Shown here in pieces: positions 8,555-16,753 of a stretch of DNA of 64,000 nucleotides; the stretch's first letter is position 1, and each line of letters opens with the position of its first letter. The notes under the pieces were generated by a model, which was given only the letters and a program-made list of their open reading frames with translations, had not been told where the DNA came from and did no database searches. The stretch lies in assembly GCF_037071985.1 (NCBI RefSeq), contig NZ_JAXHDF010000009.1:124001-188000 (forward strand). Reading direction: 5' to 3'. Origin of the DNA: Pseudogracilibacillus sp037071985 (GTDB taxonomy: Bacteria > Bacillota > Bacilli > Bacillales > Amphibacillaceae). A program made the translations under genes and the position numbers.

Positions 8555-9178
8555 TTATTCTCCTCCTCCTTTCAATACCTCTGCTAAAGCAGAAAATAAG
8601 TAAAAGGAAGACATCGCGCCGGGATCAATATTACCGACAGATTTCTCCTTAAAGTAGGCCCCTCTACCTTTTGTAGCCATAATATCTTTCGTTTTTTCGA
8701 CCGCTGATTTCGCTATTTCCATCAATCCGTCAGCATCCGCCGCGTCTTTCTTCTTCATAAACGTGACTACAGGTTCCCAAACGTCTACAAGAGTTTTCTC
8801 ACCAGCATCCGATCGTCCTCGCTGTTTCATTCCGTTAAGTCCGTCCTCCAATGCTTTTGTAAGGTCAGCGTAGCCAACCTCTGTTTTCCCCTTCAGTGAG
8901 AGAGAGAGTCTTAGAAAAGCCGTACCGTATAATGGCCCGGAAGCTCCACCTACCTTTGACATTACTGTCATCGCAATGTCTTTTAATATATCAGCAACCG
9001 TGTCATATTGTTTATCATCCGTTACGTTTACCGCTTCATCGAATCCTCTTGCCATATTAATTCCATGATCGCCATCACCAATTGCTTGATCTAACTTTGT
9101 TAAATAGTTTTTATTTTCCTGAATTAAATTATTCGTCTTTTTTAACCATTCTTTTACATTATTTACGCTGAAATTCAT
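8555..9178 (-). CDS. dhaL: DhaL, ADP-binding subunit of PTS-dependent dihydroxyacetone kinase
   Basis: Length 207 residues, the usual size. The Mg-ADP site DQAIGDGDHGINMARGF is near 27-43, and the GGASGPLYGTAFL loop and GRSDAGEKTLVD segment follow. DhaL carries ADP permanently and moves phosphate from DhaM to dihydroxyacetone held by DhaK. SD GGAGG lies nine bases before the ATG. Gene order dhaK-dhaL-dhaM with minimal gaps shows one operon. Confidence 0.94.
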   Translation of the reverse strand: MNFSVNNVKEWLKKTNNLIQENKNYLTKLDQAIGDGDHGINMARGFDEAVNVTDDKQYDTVADILKDIAMTVMSKVGGASGPLYGTAFLRLSLSLKGKTEVGYADLTKALEDGLNGMKQRGRSDAGEKTLVDVWEPVVTFMKKKDAADADGLMEIAKSAVEKTKDIMATKGRGAYFKEKSVGNIDPGAMSSFYLFSALAEVLKGGGE

Positions 9179-9193
9179 ATACCATTGCCTCCA

Positions 9194-10192
9194 TTACTTA
9201 ACGAGAAAATTTGCTGCATCAGATGGAAAACTTAGAAGCTCTTTAAGCTCCTCATCCAGTTTTAATAGTGTTACCGAACATCCGCCCATTTCTAAAGCTG
9301 TCATATACTCTCCGACAAACGTTTGATATACTTTTATTTCTTGTTCAGCTAGAATTTCTTGTACTTTTTTATTAATAATAAACAGTTCCATCTCCGGCGT
9401 GGCTCCCAGGCCATTAATCATGACAGCAACTTCTTCATTTTTCTTGATATCCAGATCATTTAAAATTTTCTCCACCAGTTCGGATGCTATTTCGTCTGCT
9501 GTAGTAATCGCTTTCCGTTCAATTCCTGGCTCCCCATGAATCCCGATCCCTACTTCCATTTCGTCTTCTAACAACGTGAAACTAGGTTCTCCCGCTGCCG
9601 GAATAGCACATGGACTAATTGCCATTCCCATTGAACGGACATTATTTACTACCTTTTCCGCAACTGTTTTTACTTCTTCTAATGTGCCTCCCATCTCAGC
9701 TTTTGCTCCAGAAATTTTATGTACAAATACAGTACCTGCGATTCCTCTTCTCCCTGTCGTAAATGAACTATCTTCTACGGCTACATCGTCATTTACAATA
9801 ACTTGAGCAACCTGAATCCCTTCTGCTTCAGCAAGCTCTGCTGCCATTTCAAAGTTTAGTACATCACCTGTATAATTTTTGATAATTAATAAAACACCTT
9901 CACCACTATCTACTGCTTTAATTCCTTCATAAACTTGGTCTACAGATGGGGACGTAAATACTTCACCAAGTACTGCAGCATCGAGCATTCCTTTCCCGAT
10001 ATAGCCTGCATGTGCCGGTTCATGACCGCTTCCTCCGCCGCTAATTAATGCGACCTTATTTTTAACCGGTGTATCTTTTCTCGCCAGTACAGTCGTCCCT
10101 TCGATTTGCTTTATCTTATGAGGTGCCGCTAAAACCATACCAGCAATCATATCTTGAACTACTTCGGTAGGTTCATTTATAATTTTTTTCAT
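9194..10192 (-). CDS. dhaK: DhaK, dihydroxyacetone-binding subunit of PTS-dependent kinase
   Basis: About 332 residues. The substrate-binding GGGSGHEPAHAGYIG motif is near 46-60, and the histidine that forms a hemiaminal with dihydroxyacetone is in GIGIHGEPGIER. The ATG at 10192 (MKKIINEP) sits behind GAGGAGG. The ORF can be read nine codons further upstream, through the ribosome site, which is not likely used. Lying directly downstream of glpF-glpK, it gives the cell dihydroxyacetone phosphate from dihydroxyacetone. No glycerol dehydrogenase gene is present in the window. Confidence 0.94.
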   Translation of the reverse strand: MKKIINEPTEVVQDMIAGMVLAAPHKIKQIEGTTVLARKDTPVKNKVALISGGGSGHEPAHAGYIGKGMLDAAVLGEVFTSPSVDQVYEGIKAVDSGEGVLLIIKNYTGDVLNFEMAAELAEAEGIQVAQVIVNDDVAVEDSSFTTGRRGIAGTVFVHKISGAKAEMGGTLEEVKTVAEKVVNNVRSMGMAISPCAIPAAGEPSFTLLEDEMEVGIGIHGEPGIERKAITTADEIASELVEKILNDLDIKKNEEVAVMINGLGATPEMELFIINKKVQEILAEQEIKVYQTFVGEYMTALEMGGCSVTLLKLDEELKELLSFPSDAANFLVK

Positions 10193-10230
10193 CGCTTTTC
10201 CTCCTCGTTTAAAAGTCATTCTCTATCCTT

Positions 10231-10260
10231 ATCATATTCTACCTACAAGATATTACACAA
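10231..10260 (-). promoter_or_regulatory. dhaK: Possible promoter of dhaKLM
   Basis: Minus-strand TTGTGT (10255-10260), 18-base spacer, TATGAT (10231-10236). Both hexamers are four or five of six matches, so dhaKLM may have its own start in addition to read-through from glpK. Confidence 0.35.
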
Positions 10261-10279
10261 CTAATTCAAAATAAATAAT

Positions 10280-10312
10280 GGAGACCAGCCTTCTAAGAGA
10301 AAGACGGCCTCC
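10280..10312 (-). terminator. Weak hairpin after glpK
   Basis: GGAGACC (10280-10286) pairs with GGCCTCC (10306-10312), with one G-U pair and further inner pairing. The following minus-strand sequence is ATTATTTATTTT, a broken U-tract, so termination may be partial. Confidence 0.45.
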
Positions 10313-10318
10313 TGTAAT

Positions 10319-11812
10319 CTATTTAAACACTCGTGTTGCTTCTACTGCTTTTTTCCAGCCTGCATATAATTTTTCACGTTCTTCGTCAGCGAAAACGGGT
10401 TCAAATGTCTGTTCATTTTGCCATTGTTTAGCGATTTCTTCTTTACTGTCCCAATAACCGACGGCGAGTCCTGCTAAATAGGCGGCGCCTAAAGCGGTAG
10501 TTTCTTGTACAACCGGCCTTTCTACCGGACATCCTAACATATCACTTTGAAATTGCATTAAAAAGTCATTTTTTACAGCTCCACCATCTACTCGAAGTGA
10601 TTTTAACTCAATCCCTGAATCTGCTATCATGGCGTCAAGAACATCCCTCGTCTGGTAAGCAAGGGACTCAAGCGTTGCACGAATAAAATGTTCTTTGCTT
10701 GTTCCTCTCGTAATACCAAACACAGCGCCACGTGCATCACTATCCCAATAAGGAGTACCTAACCCAACGAACGCGGGTACCATATAAACACCGTCAGTCG
10801 ATTCAACTTTCGCGGCAAAACCTTCACTGTCTGGAGCACTTTCAATAATTCTCAAACCATCACGAAGCCATTGAATAGCCGAACCTGCAATAAAAATGCT
10901 TCCTTCCAATGCATACTCAACCTTACCGTCTACTCCCCATGCTAATGTTGTTAGGAGACCATGCTCCGAAGCAACTCCTTTTTCTCCTGTATTCATTAAC
11001 ATAAAGCATCCAGTTCCATACGTATTTTTAGCCATCCCAGATTCAAAACATGCTTGCCCGAAAAGCGCTGCTTGCTGATCTCCTGCAATTCCGGCAATCG
11101 GAACTTCATGACCAAAAAAGTGATAATTAATTGTAGTAGCATAAACCTCAGATGATTGTCTTACTTCAGGCAACATACTTTTAGGAATCGTTAAAACCTC
11201 AAGTAACTCTTCATCCCACTTTAATTCATATATGTTAAACATTAACGTTCTAGATGCATTGGAATAGTCTGTTACATGAGCCTTTCCACCTGAAAGTTTA
11301 TATACAAGCCATGTATCAATTGTTCCGAATAATAAATCCCCGTTTTCTGCTTTTTCTCTTGCTCCCTCTACATGATCTAATATCCATTTTACTTTTGTTC
11401 CAGAGAAGTAAGCGTCAATTAATAGGCCTGTTTTTTCCCTGAACAGATCTTCATATCCTTGTTCTTTTAACTCCGTACAAATATCTGCCGTTTGCCGTGA
11501 CTGCCAAACAATTGCGCGATGAATCGGCTTGCCGGTATGTTTATCCCACACCACAGTCGTTTCTCGTTGATTCGTTATTCCAATTCCTTCAATTTGTTCC
11601 GGCCCCACATCAGCTTTCCGTAGAACACCGGCAATACAAGCTAAAATGGATGTCCAGATTTCATTAGCATCATGTTCAACCCATCCAGGCTTCGGAAAAA
11701 ATTGTTCAAATTCCTGTTGAGCAGTTTCCACAATCTCGCCTTCATGATTAAATAAAATAGCACGTGAACTCGTTGTTCCTTGGTCTAACGATAAAATATA
11801 CTTTTCACTCAT
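10319..11812 (-). CDS. glpK: Glycerol kinase
   Basis: Length 497 residues, exactly the usual size for Bacillus GlpK. The FGGY-family phosphate loop DQGTTSSRAILF is at the N-terminus, and substrate residues are in GITNQRETTVVWD and GDQQAALFGQ. The C-terminal LRVDGGAVKNDFLMQFQSD motif is present. It phosphorylates glycerol to glycerol-3-phosphate using ATP. In Firmicutes a histidine may be phosphorylated by PTS HPr; HEVPIAGIAGD near 230-240 is the relevant region. SD AAAGGAG precedes the ATG. It follows glpF by 23 bases. Confidence 0.97.
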   Translation of the reverse strand: MSEKYILSLDQGTTSSRAILFNHEGEIVETAQQEFEQFFPKPGWVEHDANEIWTSILACIAGVLRKADVGPEQIEGIGITNQRETTVVWDKHTGKPIHRAIVWQSRQTADICTELKEQGYEDLFREKTGLLIDAYFSGTKVKWILDHVEGAREKAENGDLLFGTIDTWLVYKLSGGKAHVTDYSNASRTLMFNIYELKWDEELLEVLTIPKSMLPEVRQSSEVYATTINYHFFGHEVPIAGIAGDQQAALFGQACFESGMAKNTYGTGCFMLMNTGEKGVASEHGLLTTLAWGVDGKVEYALEGSIFIAGSAIQWLRDGLRIIESAPDSEGFAAKVESTDGVYMVPAFVGLGTPYWDSDARGAVFGITRGTSKEHFIRATLESLAYQTRDVLDAMIADSGIELKSLRVDGGAVKNDFLMQFQSDMLGCPVERPVVQETTALGAAYLAGLAVGYWDSKEEIAKQWQNEQTFEPVFADEEREKLYAGWKKAVEATRVFK

Positions 11813-11835
11813 ATTTACTTCTCCTTTATCTAATC

Positions 11836-12663
11836 TTATTTTCCTTCTTTTGTTACTTCATTACCCTTAAGTTCATTAACAGCAGCACTAGCTAAAATAA
11901 TGGCTACTAAAACAGTTACTACCCAAAAGAATGGGGTTAGCTCACCTGCAAATACAGCATTGTAAAACAACGCGCCATAAACCCCTCCAATGATCGGGCC
12001 AGCTACGGGAATCCATGAATAATTCCAATCAGAATCCCCTTTACCTGGAATCGGCAAAATTGCGTGCATTATTCTCGGACCTAGATCACGCGCAGGATTA
12101 ATTGCATATCCTGTTGCTCCACCAAGCGACATACCGATCACGACGATTAGTAATCCGACGACAATAGGGTTTAATCCTTCTGAAAAAGTGTTTGCACCAA
12201 TAAATAATAGTCCTAATAATAAAACAAATGTGCCAATCATTTCACTAACTAAGTTTTGTAACGGTTTTCTGACTTCTTCAGATGTCCCTGGAGCCGTTGA
12301 AAATACTGCGAGTTTTGCTGCTTGGTCTTTTGTCTTTCTCCAATGAGGCAAATAATTGAAAAATACAATTGCTGCACCAATCATTGCACCAATCATCTGA
12401 CCAGCAATATATGTTGGTACTTTATCCCATGAAAATTCTCCAATCGATGCCAAACCTAGTGTGACAGCTGGATTAATATGTGCATCAGATGCTGTCCCTG
12501 CGACATAGACACCCATAACAACTGCAAGTCCCCACCCCAACGTGATAACGACCCAACCAGCATTTTCCGCTTTTGACCATTTTAACAATACTCCGCCAAC
12601 AACGCCAACCCCGAAAATAATTAATACCATTGTACCTAATAACTCTCCCATAAATTCCGACAA
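11836..12663 (-). CDS. glpF: Glycerol uptake facilitator (aquaglyceroporin)
   Basis: About 275 residues with six membrane helices and both aquaporin NPA boxes: HINPAVTLG in the first half and AINPARDLGPR in the second, whose following Asp marks glycerol facilitators. The longer ATG ORF from 12741 adds 26 polar residues not found in the family. The TTG at 12661-12663 has AAAAGGGG eight bases upstream and gives the usual start (SEFMGELLGTM). Glycerol entering through GlpF is trapped by GlpK, encoded next. Confidence 0.93.
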   Translation of the reverse strand: MSEFMGELLGTMVLIIFGVGVVGGVLLKWSKAENAGWVVITLGWGLAVVMGVYVAGTASDAHINPAVTLGLASIGEFSWDKVPTYIAGQMIGAMIGAAIVFFNYLPHWRKTKDQAAKLAVFSTAPGTSEEVRKPLQNLVSEMIGTFVLLLGLLFIGANTFSEGLNPIVVGLLIVVIGMSLGGATGYAINPARDLGPRIMHAILPIPGKGDSDWNYSWIPVAGPIIGGVYGALFYNAVFAGELTPFFWVVTVLVAIILASAAVNELKGNEVTKEGK

Positions 12664-12792
12664 TGTAAACACCCCTTTTTTGAAATTTTTATCATAATCG
12701 ACTCTGGTATGAGTAAACCCATACGACAGAGGACTACTCATTAAAATGTAAGTTCCGTAGAGACGGGATTTAAGCTATGTCGGATACTTTTA

Positions 12793-12822
12793 ATGATAGA
12801 AAAGATCATCTAGAGTTGTTAA
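12793..12822 (-). promoter_or_regulatory. glpF: Candidate promoter of glpF-glpK
   Basis: Minus-strand TTAACA (12817-12822), an 18-base spacer and TATCAT (12793-12798). It would leave a leader of about 125 bases before glpF, long enough for GlpP-type antitermination. I do not see a clean leader terminator, however. Confidence 0.4.
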
Positions 12823-12967
12823 TGCAGTTATGGTATTATTTATGTACGAACGAACTTACCATTTATTACATGACTCAACTTTCGCAAAAAGATAGAAACT
12901 GCGCAGTAATTGCAGGTTGTTTTCCGCTACGGACCATTGCTTTCACCACAGGCACGGCGATCTACTT

Positions 12968-13075
12968 CTGTAGCTTCTCGTTAACGAGGAGCTACAGGGA
13001 TATCTTCCGATGTACAGGATGTACTAGTGCAGACGTTGCCACAGGACGTGGCGTACTTAGTCTGCGTTCCCCTGT
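12968..13075. repeat. Folding intergenic element A (multi-stem cruciform)
   Basis: A 30-base near-perfect palindrome lies at 12968-12997 (CTGTAGCT.CTCGTT against AACGAG.AGCTACAG, one T/G pair). A second hairpin at 13029-13065 has GCAGAC/GTCTGC outside and GCCAC/GTGGC inside. ACAGGG (12994-12999) can alternatively pair with CCCTGT (13070-13075). The block is GC-richer than its flanks and looks like a dispersed Bacillaceae intergenic repeat rather than a gene. Confidence 0.5.
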
Positions 13076-13175
13076 CGCTATTCCTCCAGGAGTCTTCGTA
13101 TTTTTCCTACGCTAGCATGTAAATTTTATTTAATAGATAGAAAGTATTGTTGTTCAGTGAACAGTGATCGTCCCA

Positions 13176-13290
13176 GCGAAGGAAATATGTGGAGACTCCT
13201 ATGGGAGCATAGGCCTAGATGAGACTTCGCAGTGCGTAGCACAAGAAGGCTCAACAGCCGCCCATGGAAAGCGAAACATATTTCCGCAGC
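13176..13290. repeat. Folding intergenic element B with inverted ends
   Basis: GGAAATATGT (13181-13190) is inverted as ACATATTTCC (13276-13285), enclosing a GC-rich core with smaller stems such as CTCC/GGAG around 13196-13206. Layout and base composition recall a family of about 100-bp repeats scattered in Bacillaceae intergenic regions. I recognise the style, not an exact match. Confidence 0.5.
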
Positions 13291-13692
13291 GGTATGCAAA
13301 TTACATCGTCAGTTATGTCGCAGTGTATATCAAATACAACGATAAAATATCTTGGAATATAGTTATATTTTCAAGTAACCAGTTACTCGAAAATTAAACC
13401 AAGAAAATCTATAAACTCTGTGATACTACCAAGGTTTATTTACGCTGCAAAAGTTGAGTTACATAACATATTAGAAAACTGGCATAGAGCGATATTGATC
13501 TCCACCATTGTAGGCTTAGATATTCTCTATATCTTCACCTAACAACAATTGACAATTCTCTAATCGTTATCCAATTATATTCTTTCTAGAATATGAATAT
13601 GTACGAATCTTACAAGCTATAGTCTATAATTATAATTTTAAAAGTGATCCACTATCGTTTTTTCCGTTTAAAAAGAGAGTCAAATTAGGAGG

Positions 13693-14514
13693 ATGATTAA
13701 AATCGATCAACCCATTTATCAAGGTAGGAAAGCATTTAAAATTGAAGGGGAAATGATTACTTTTACAGAAGATATCATTGCTAACGAGTTTCCTTTAACA
13801 TTTATGCTTAATGGAAAGGAATTTGCAACCATTGTTTGTACACCGCAAAATATCCGGGAAATGGCTATTGGATTCCTTGCTTCAGAAGGAGTAATTCGCG
13901 GAATGGATGATATAAAGCATATTCACGTAGATTCCGCCCGTGGCTTCGCTCATATTGAATTAACAAAGCCTCTACCTCCTTCCGAAGTCGATCATTCGAA
14001 GAGATTCATTGGTTCTTGTTGCGGAAAAAGCCGTCAATTTTACTTCAAGAGTGATGTCCAAACAGCTCGAACGATAACGCATTCTCTAACGATTACGGTA
14101 AAACAATGTTTACACCTGATGAATCTTTTACAAGAAAATTCCCGACACTTTAAAAAAACTGGTGGGGTCCATAATGCAGCTCTCTGTACAATAGACAAAT
14201 TGTTAGAAATCCGAACTGATATTGGAAGACATAATGCATTAGACAAAATTTACGGATACATCATTGAACAACGTCAATCTGTAAAAGATAAAGTAATTGT
14301 TTTCAGCGGACGAATTTCCTCAGAGGTATTATTGAAAATATCTAAAATGGGGATTGGAATCATTATCTCTACTTCAGCACCAACAAACTTAGCATTGGAA
14401 TTAGCTGACGACTTAGGAATAACTACTATTGGATTTACTAGAGGTAATAAAATGAATGTCTATACTCATGCTGATCGTGTAAAAGAAACAAATAGTGTTA
14501 TGAAAAGTGAATAA
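13693..14514 (+). CDS. fdhD: FdhD, sulfurtransferase needed for formate dehydrogenase
   Basis: Length 273 residues. The paired cysteines FIGSCCGKSR near 110 are the active-site CxxC-region equivalent. The family moves sulfur from a cysteine desulfurase to the molybdenum cofactor of formate dehydrogenase. The start is odd: AGGAGG touches the ATG at 13693 with no spacer, while ATT or ATC codons 3 to 9 bases later are the only better-placed in-frame candidates. Its gene faces the moeA-mobB-mobA-moaA operon tail to tail. Formate dehydrogenase subunits themselves are not in the window. Confidence 0.92.
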   Translation: MIKIDQPIYQGRKAFKIEGEMITFTEDIIANEFPLTFMLNGKEFATIVCTPQNIREMAIGFLASEGVIRGMDDIKHIHVDSARGFAHIELTKPLPPSEVDHSKRFIGSCCGKSRQFYFKSDVQTARTITHSLTITVKQCLHLMNLLQENSRHFKKTGGVHNAALCTIDKLLEIRTDIGRHNALDKIYGYIIEQRQSVKDKVIVFSGRISSEVLLKISKMGIGIIISTSAPTNLALELADDLGITTIGFTRGNKMNVYTHADRVKETNSVMKSE

Positions 14515-14525
14515 TTTATTTCGAT

Positions 14526-14557
14526 AGACTGCCATCTATTTGTATGGTTGTCTTTTT
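14526..14557 (+). terminator. Terminator of fdhD
   Basis: AGACTGCCAT and ATGGTTGTCT form a 10-bp stem with one mismatch and one G-U pair around an 8-base loop, then TTTTT. Confidence 0.75.
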
Positions 14558-14580
14558 ATTTGCAAAATGAATCAAAAAAT

Positions 14581-14600
14581 CCCTCGGCTTTAGCCTCGGG
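14581..14600 (-). terminator. Terminator of the molybdopterin operon
   Basis: On the minus strand CCCGAGGC and GCCGAGGG fold over TAAA with a tandem G-A pair in the middle. A run of six T follows. It starts four bases after the moaA stop. Confidence 0.8.
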
Positions 14601-14604
14601 AATG

Positions 14605-15615
14605 TTAACCACCAATATAACTCATGTTTATCTTTTTTCGCTTTGCAGCAGTTTGTTCTGTCCGCTCATCTGAGTAACGATCTGTTCGGTTTCCCCAGAC
14701 AGTTTCTATTGCCTTGAGTAACTCCTCATCCGTTTTATTAGAACGGATTAACTCTTTTAAATCGAATCCTTCAGAAGCAAATAAACATGTGTACAATTTA
14801 CCATCTGAAGAAAGTCTTGCCCGTGTACAAGTAGAACAGAATGATTCAGATACCGACGTAATAAACCCAACTTCAACTCCGTTATCTCGGTATCGGTAAC
14901 GCTGTGCAACTTCCCCAAAGTAGTCAGGATCAATAGGTTCTAAATCAAATGAATTACTTAACTGACTATAAATCTCCTTTTTTGAAACTACTTGGTCAAA
15001 ACTCCAAGCATTGTCATTTCCTACATCCATAAACTCAATAAAACGTAATGTAACTCCCTGCTCCTTAAAGTAGGCGGCCATAGGAAGAATCTCTTGCTCA
15101 TTTACTCCTTTTTGCACGACCATATTTACTTTCATCTGAAAGCCCATCTCTTTAGCTATCTCAATATTTTTTAAAATGATATCAGGTTTCGTCCCACGAC
15201 CATTCATTTCGCCGAATATTTCAGGATCCATCGCATCTAAACTGATATTCAATCGACGCAATCCCGAATCATACAATTCTTTTGCATAACGTCCGAGCAA
15301 GACACCATTTGTTGTCAAACCTATATCTTCAATTCCTTCAATTTGACACAGTTTTTGTAAAAGCTTCGTCAAATCATTCCTTAATAACGGCTCTCCTCCT
15401 GTTATACGTAACTTTTTAACACCTATTTTCGTGAATAATGTTGCAAGACGAGAAATTTCTTCAAAAGTTAATAAGGACTCTTTGGGCAAAAAAACGTAGT
15501 CATCACCAAATATTTCTTTTGGCATACAGTACGTACATCGAAAGTTACAACGATCCGTTACGGAAATACGTAAATCCCGAATCGGTCTTCCAAATTTATC
15601 TAAAATCCCTTCCAT
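14605..15615 (-). CDS. moaA: GTP 3',8-cyclase MoaA (radical SAM)
   Basis: Length 336 residues. The N-terminal radical-SAM cluster motif is CNFRCTYC, the SAM-binding GGEP follows, and the second 4Fe-4S cluster is held by FCSTCTRARLSSDGKLYTC near 260. The C-terminal Gly-Gly pair needed for activity is present (SYIGG). It makes the first intermediate of molybdopterin from GTP, together with MoaC, which is not in the window. The gene overlaps the end of mobA by 16 bases and is last in the operon. Confidence 0.96.
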   Translation of the reverse strand: MEGILDKFGRPIRDLRISVTDRCNFRCTYCMPKEIFGDDYVFLPKESLLTFEEISRLATLFTKIGVKKLRITGGEPLLRNDLTKLLQKLCQIEGIEDIGLTTNGVLLGRYAKELYDSGLRRLNISLDAMDPEIFGEMNGRGTKPDIILKNIEIAKEMGFQMKVNMVVQKGVNEQEILPMAAYFKEQGVTLRFIEFMDVGNDNAWSFDQVVSKKEIYSQLSNSFDLEPIDPDYFGEVAQRYRYRDNGVEVGFITSVSESFCSTCTRARLSSDGKLYTCLFASEGFDLKELIRSNKTDEELLKAIETVWGNRTDRYSDERTEQTAAKRKKINMSYIGG

Positions 15616-16196
15616 TTTCTCATCTCCTTATCCTCTTGAGGTGTATTTATATTTAAAAATCGTTGAGGAGTTTCTGTCAATCTACTCGCATCGACTTCAA
15701 CTACTTCAGTCTGTTTTAATACATCAGTTATCCTAAATCGACCGTTCTTTAAAAATGAATAAATGACGTCTTTTACCTCTTTATCCCAGACGGAGACTAG
15801 TGGCTGTAAATAATCTCCCGTGTTAATAATGGTAACTTTTTTTGTATGAAATGTTAATAAGTGTTTCATTATTGTTGTAGTCATTAATGGCATATCACAA
15901 GGCAGAACAACATAATTCTCTGCATCGATTGCATCCATTCCTGAATAGATACCGGCCAATGGACCGCAACCTGAAAACTCTTCTACATCAACTATAACAT
16001 GATTATCTTTTGGAAATCGACTTGTGAATTCAGGACGAGTAACAATGACAACTTCATCACATATGGAAAGAAGAATTTGATAGGCTATTTGGTAAAAATT
16101 TTGTTCATTCAGCATCGCAAAAGCTTTGGGGGTACCATACCTTCGAGATAGTCCTCCTGCCAACAATATTCCTACAAACGATTTGGAATTGCTCAT
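15600..16196 (-). CDS. mobA: Molybdenum cofactor guanylyltransferase MobA
   Basis: Length 198 residues. The nucleotide-binding signature LLAGGLSRRYGTPKA is near 11-25, and LPCDMPLM near 100 holds the metal site. It adds GMP to molybdopterin to give the guanine dinucleotide form used by formate dehydrogenases and nitrate reductases. SD AAAGGGAG precedes the ATG. Lies between mobB and moaA on the same mRNA. Confidence 0.94.
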   Translation of the reverse strand: MSNSKSFVGILLAGGLSRRYGTPKAFAMLNEQNFYQIAYQILLSICDEVVIVTRPEFTSRFPKDNHVIVDVEEFSGCGPLAGIYSGMDAIDAENYVVLPCDMPLMTTTIMKHLLTFHTKKVTIINTGDYLQPLVSVWDKEVKDVIYSFLKNGRFRITDVLKQTEVVEVDASRLTETPQRFLNINTPQEDKEMRKWKGF

Positions 16197-16249
16197 ATTT
16201 GTCTCCCTTTATCTTTTTAAAAATAACCCAACTTAAACAAACATGGATA

Positions 16250-16753
16250 CTAACATTCGTTTTTCATCCACTTTAAAAGCCAATCATCTAATTCCTCTGT
16301 TTTATCCCGTGACTCTATCTGAGAATAGGTGCATTCCCCGTCCAATCCAACCACTAATACAATACCTTTACTATTCTTTAGTTCCTGCCAATCTTTATTA
16401 TCTCGAATAAGGACAACTTTCTCACCTAGTTCTTCTTTATATCCTTCAACAAGAACCACATCAGGTTGATTCCAATTTGCCAGTTGTTTTAACTCACTAA
16501 ATTTAGCCGTCCGATTGATCATATGTTGAGTAAAACCTCCCCCGGCGACGAGAGATACATCTGCCCCGTTCGATAAATATTGCATGGAATCCTTCTCTTC
16601 ATCGGGCACATCTAATTTCGCTCCATGCCCATGATGTTTGATGACAGAAACGGCGTACTTATTTGCCTTCAGTAGACGTATCCATCTATTAATCAGCGTC
16701 GTTTTTCCACTATTTTTAAATCCAATGACATGGAGCATTTTTACAGTTCCCAT
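16250..16753 (-). CDS. mobB: MobB, GTP-binding molybdopterin-guanine dinucleotide adaptor
   Basis: Length 167 residues with a P-loop GFKNSGKTT near 11-19 and a KHHGHGAKLD segment typical of MobB. The family assists MobA or delivery of the finished cofactor. The ATG at 16753 has GGGAGTG five bases upstream and overlaps the end of moeA by 13 bases, indicating coupled translation. Confidence 0.93.
   Translation of the reverse strand: MGTVKMLHVIGFKNSGKTTLINRWIRLLKANKYAVSVIKHHGHGAKLDVPDEEKDSMQYLSNGADVSLVAGGGFTQHMINRTAKFSELKQLANWNQPDVVLVEGYKEELGEKVVLIRDNKDWQELKNSKGIVLVVGLDGECTYSQIESRDKTEELDDWLLKWMKNEC

Larger units (their letters stand above)
12664..13692. other. Gene-free kilobase between glpF and fdhD
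   Basis: Two plus-strand ORFs of 112 and 77 codons can be drawn here, but they have no ribosome sites, run straight through strong hairpins, and have unnatural composition. I treat the stretch as non-coding. It holds the glpF promoter region, two folding repeat-like elements (about 12968-13075 and 13176-13290) and, at its right end, the fdhD leader. Confidence 0.6.

Noticed and set aside
12777..13397. Two plus-strand ORFs of 112 and 77 codons
   Set aside because: No ribosome site, they cross strong palindromes, and the codon content is not protein-like. Treated as non-coding repeat DNA.
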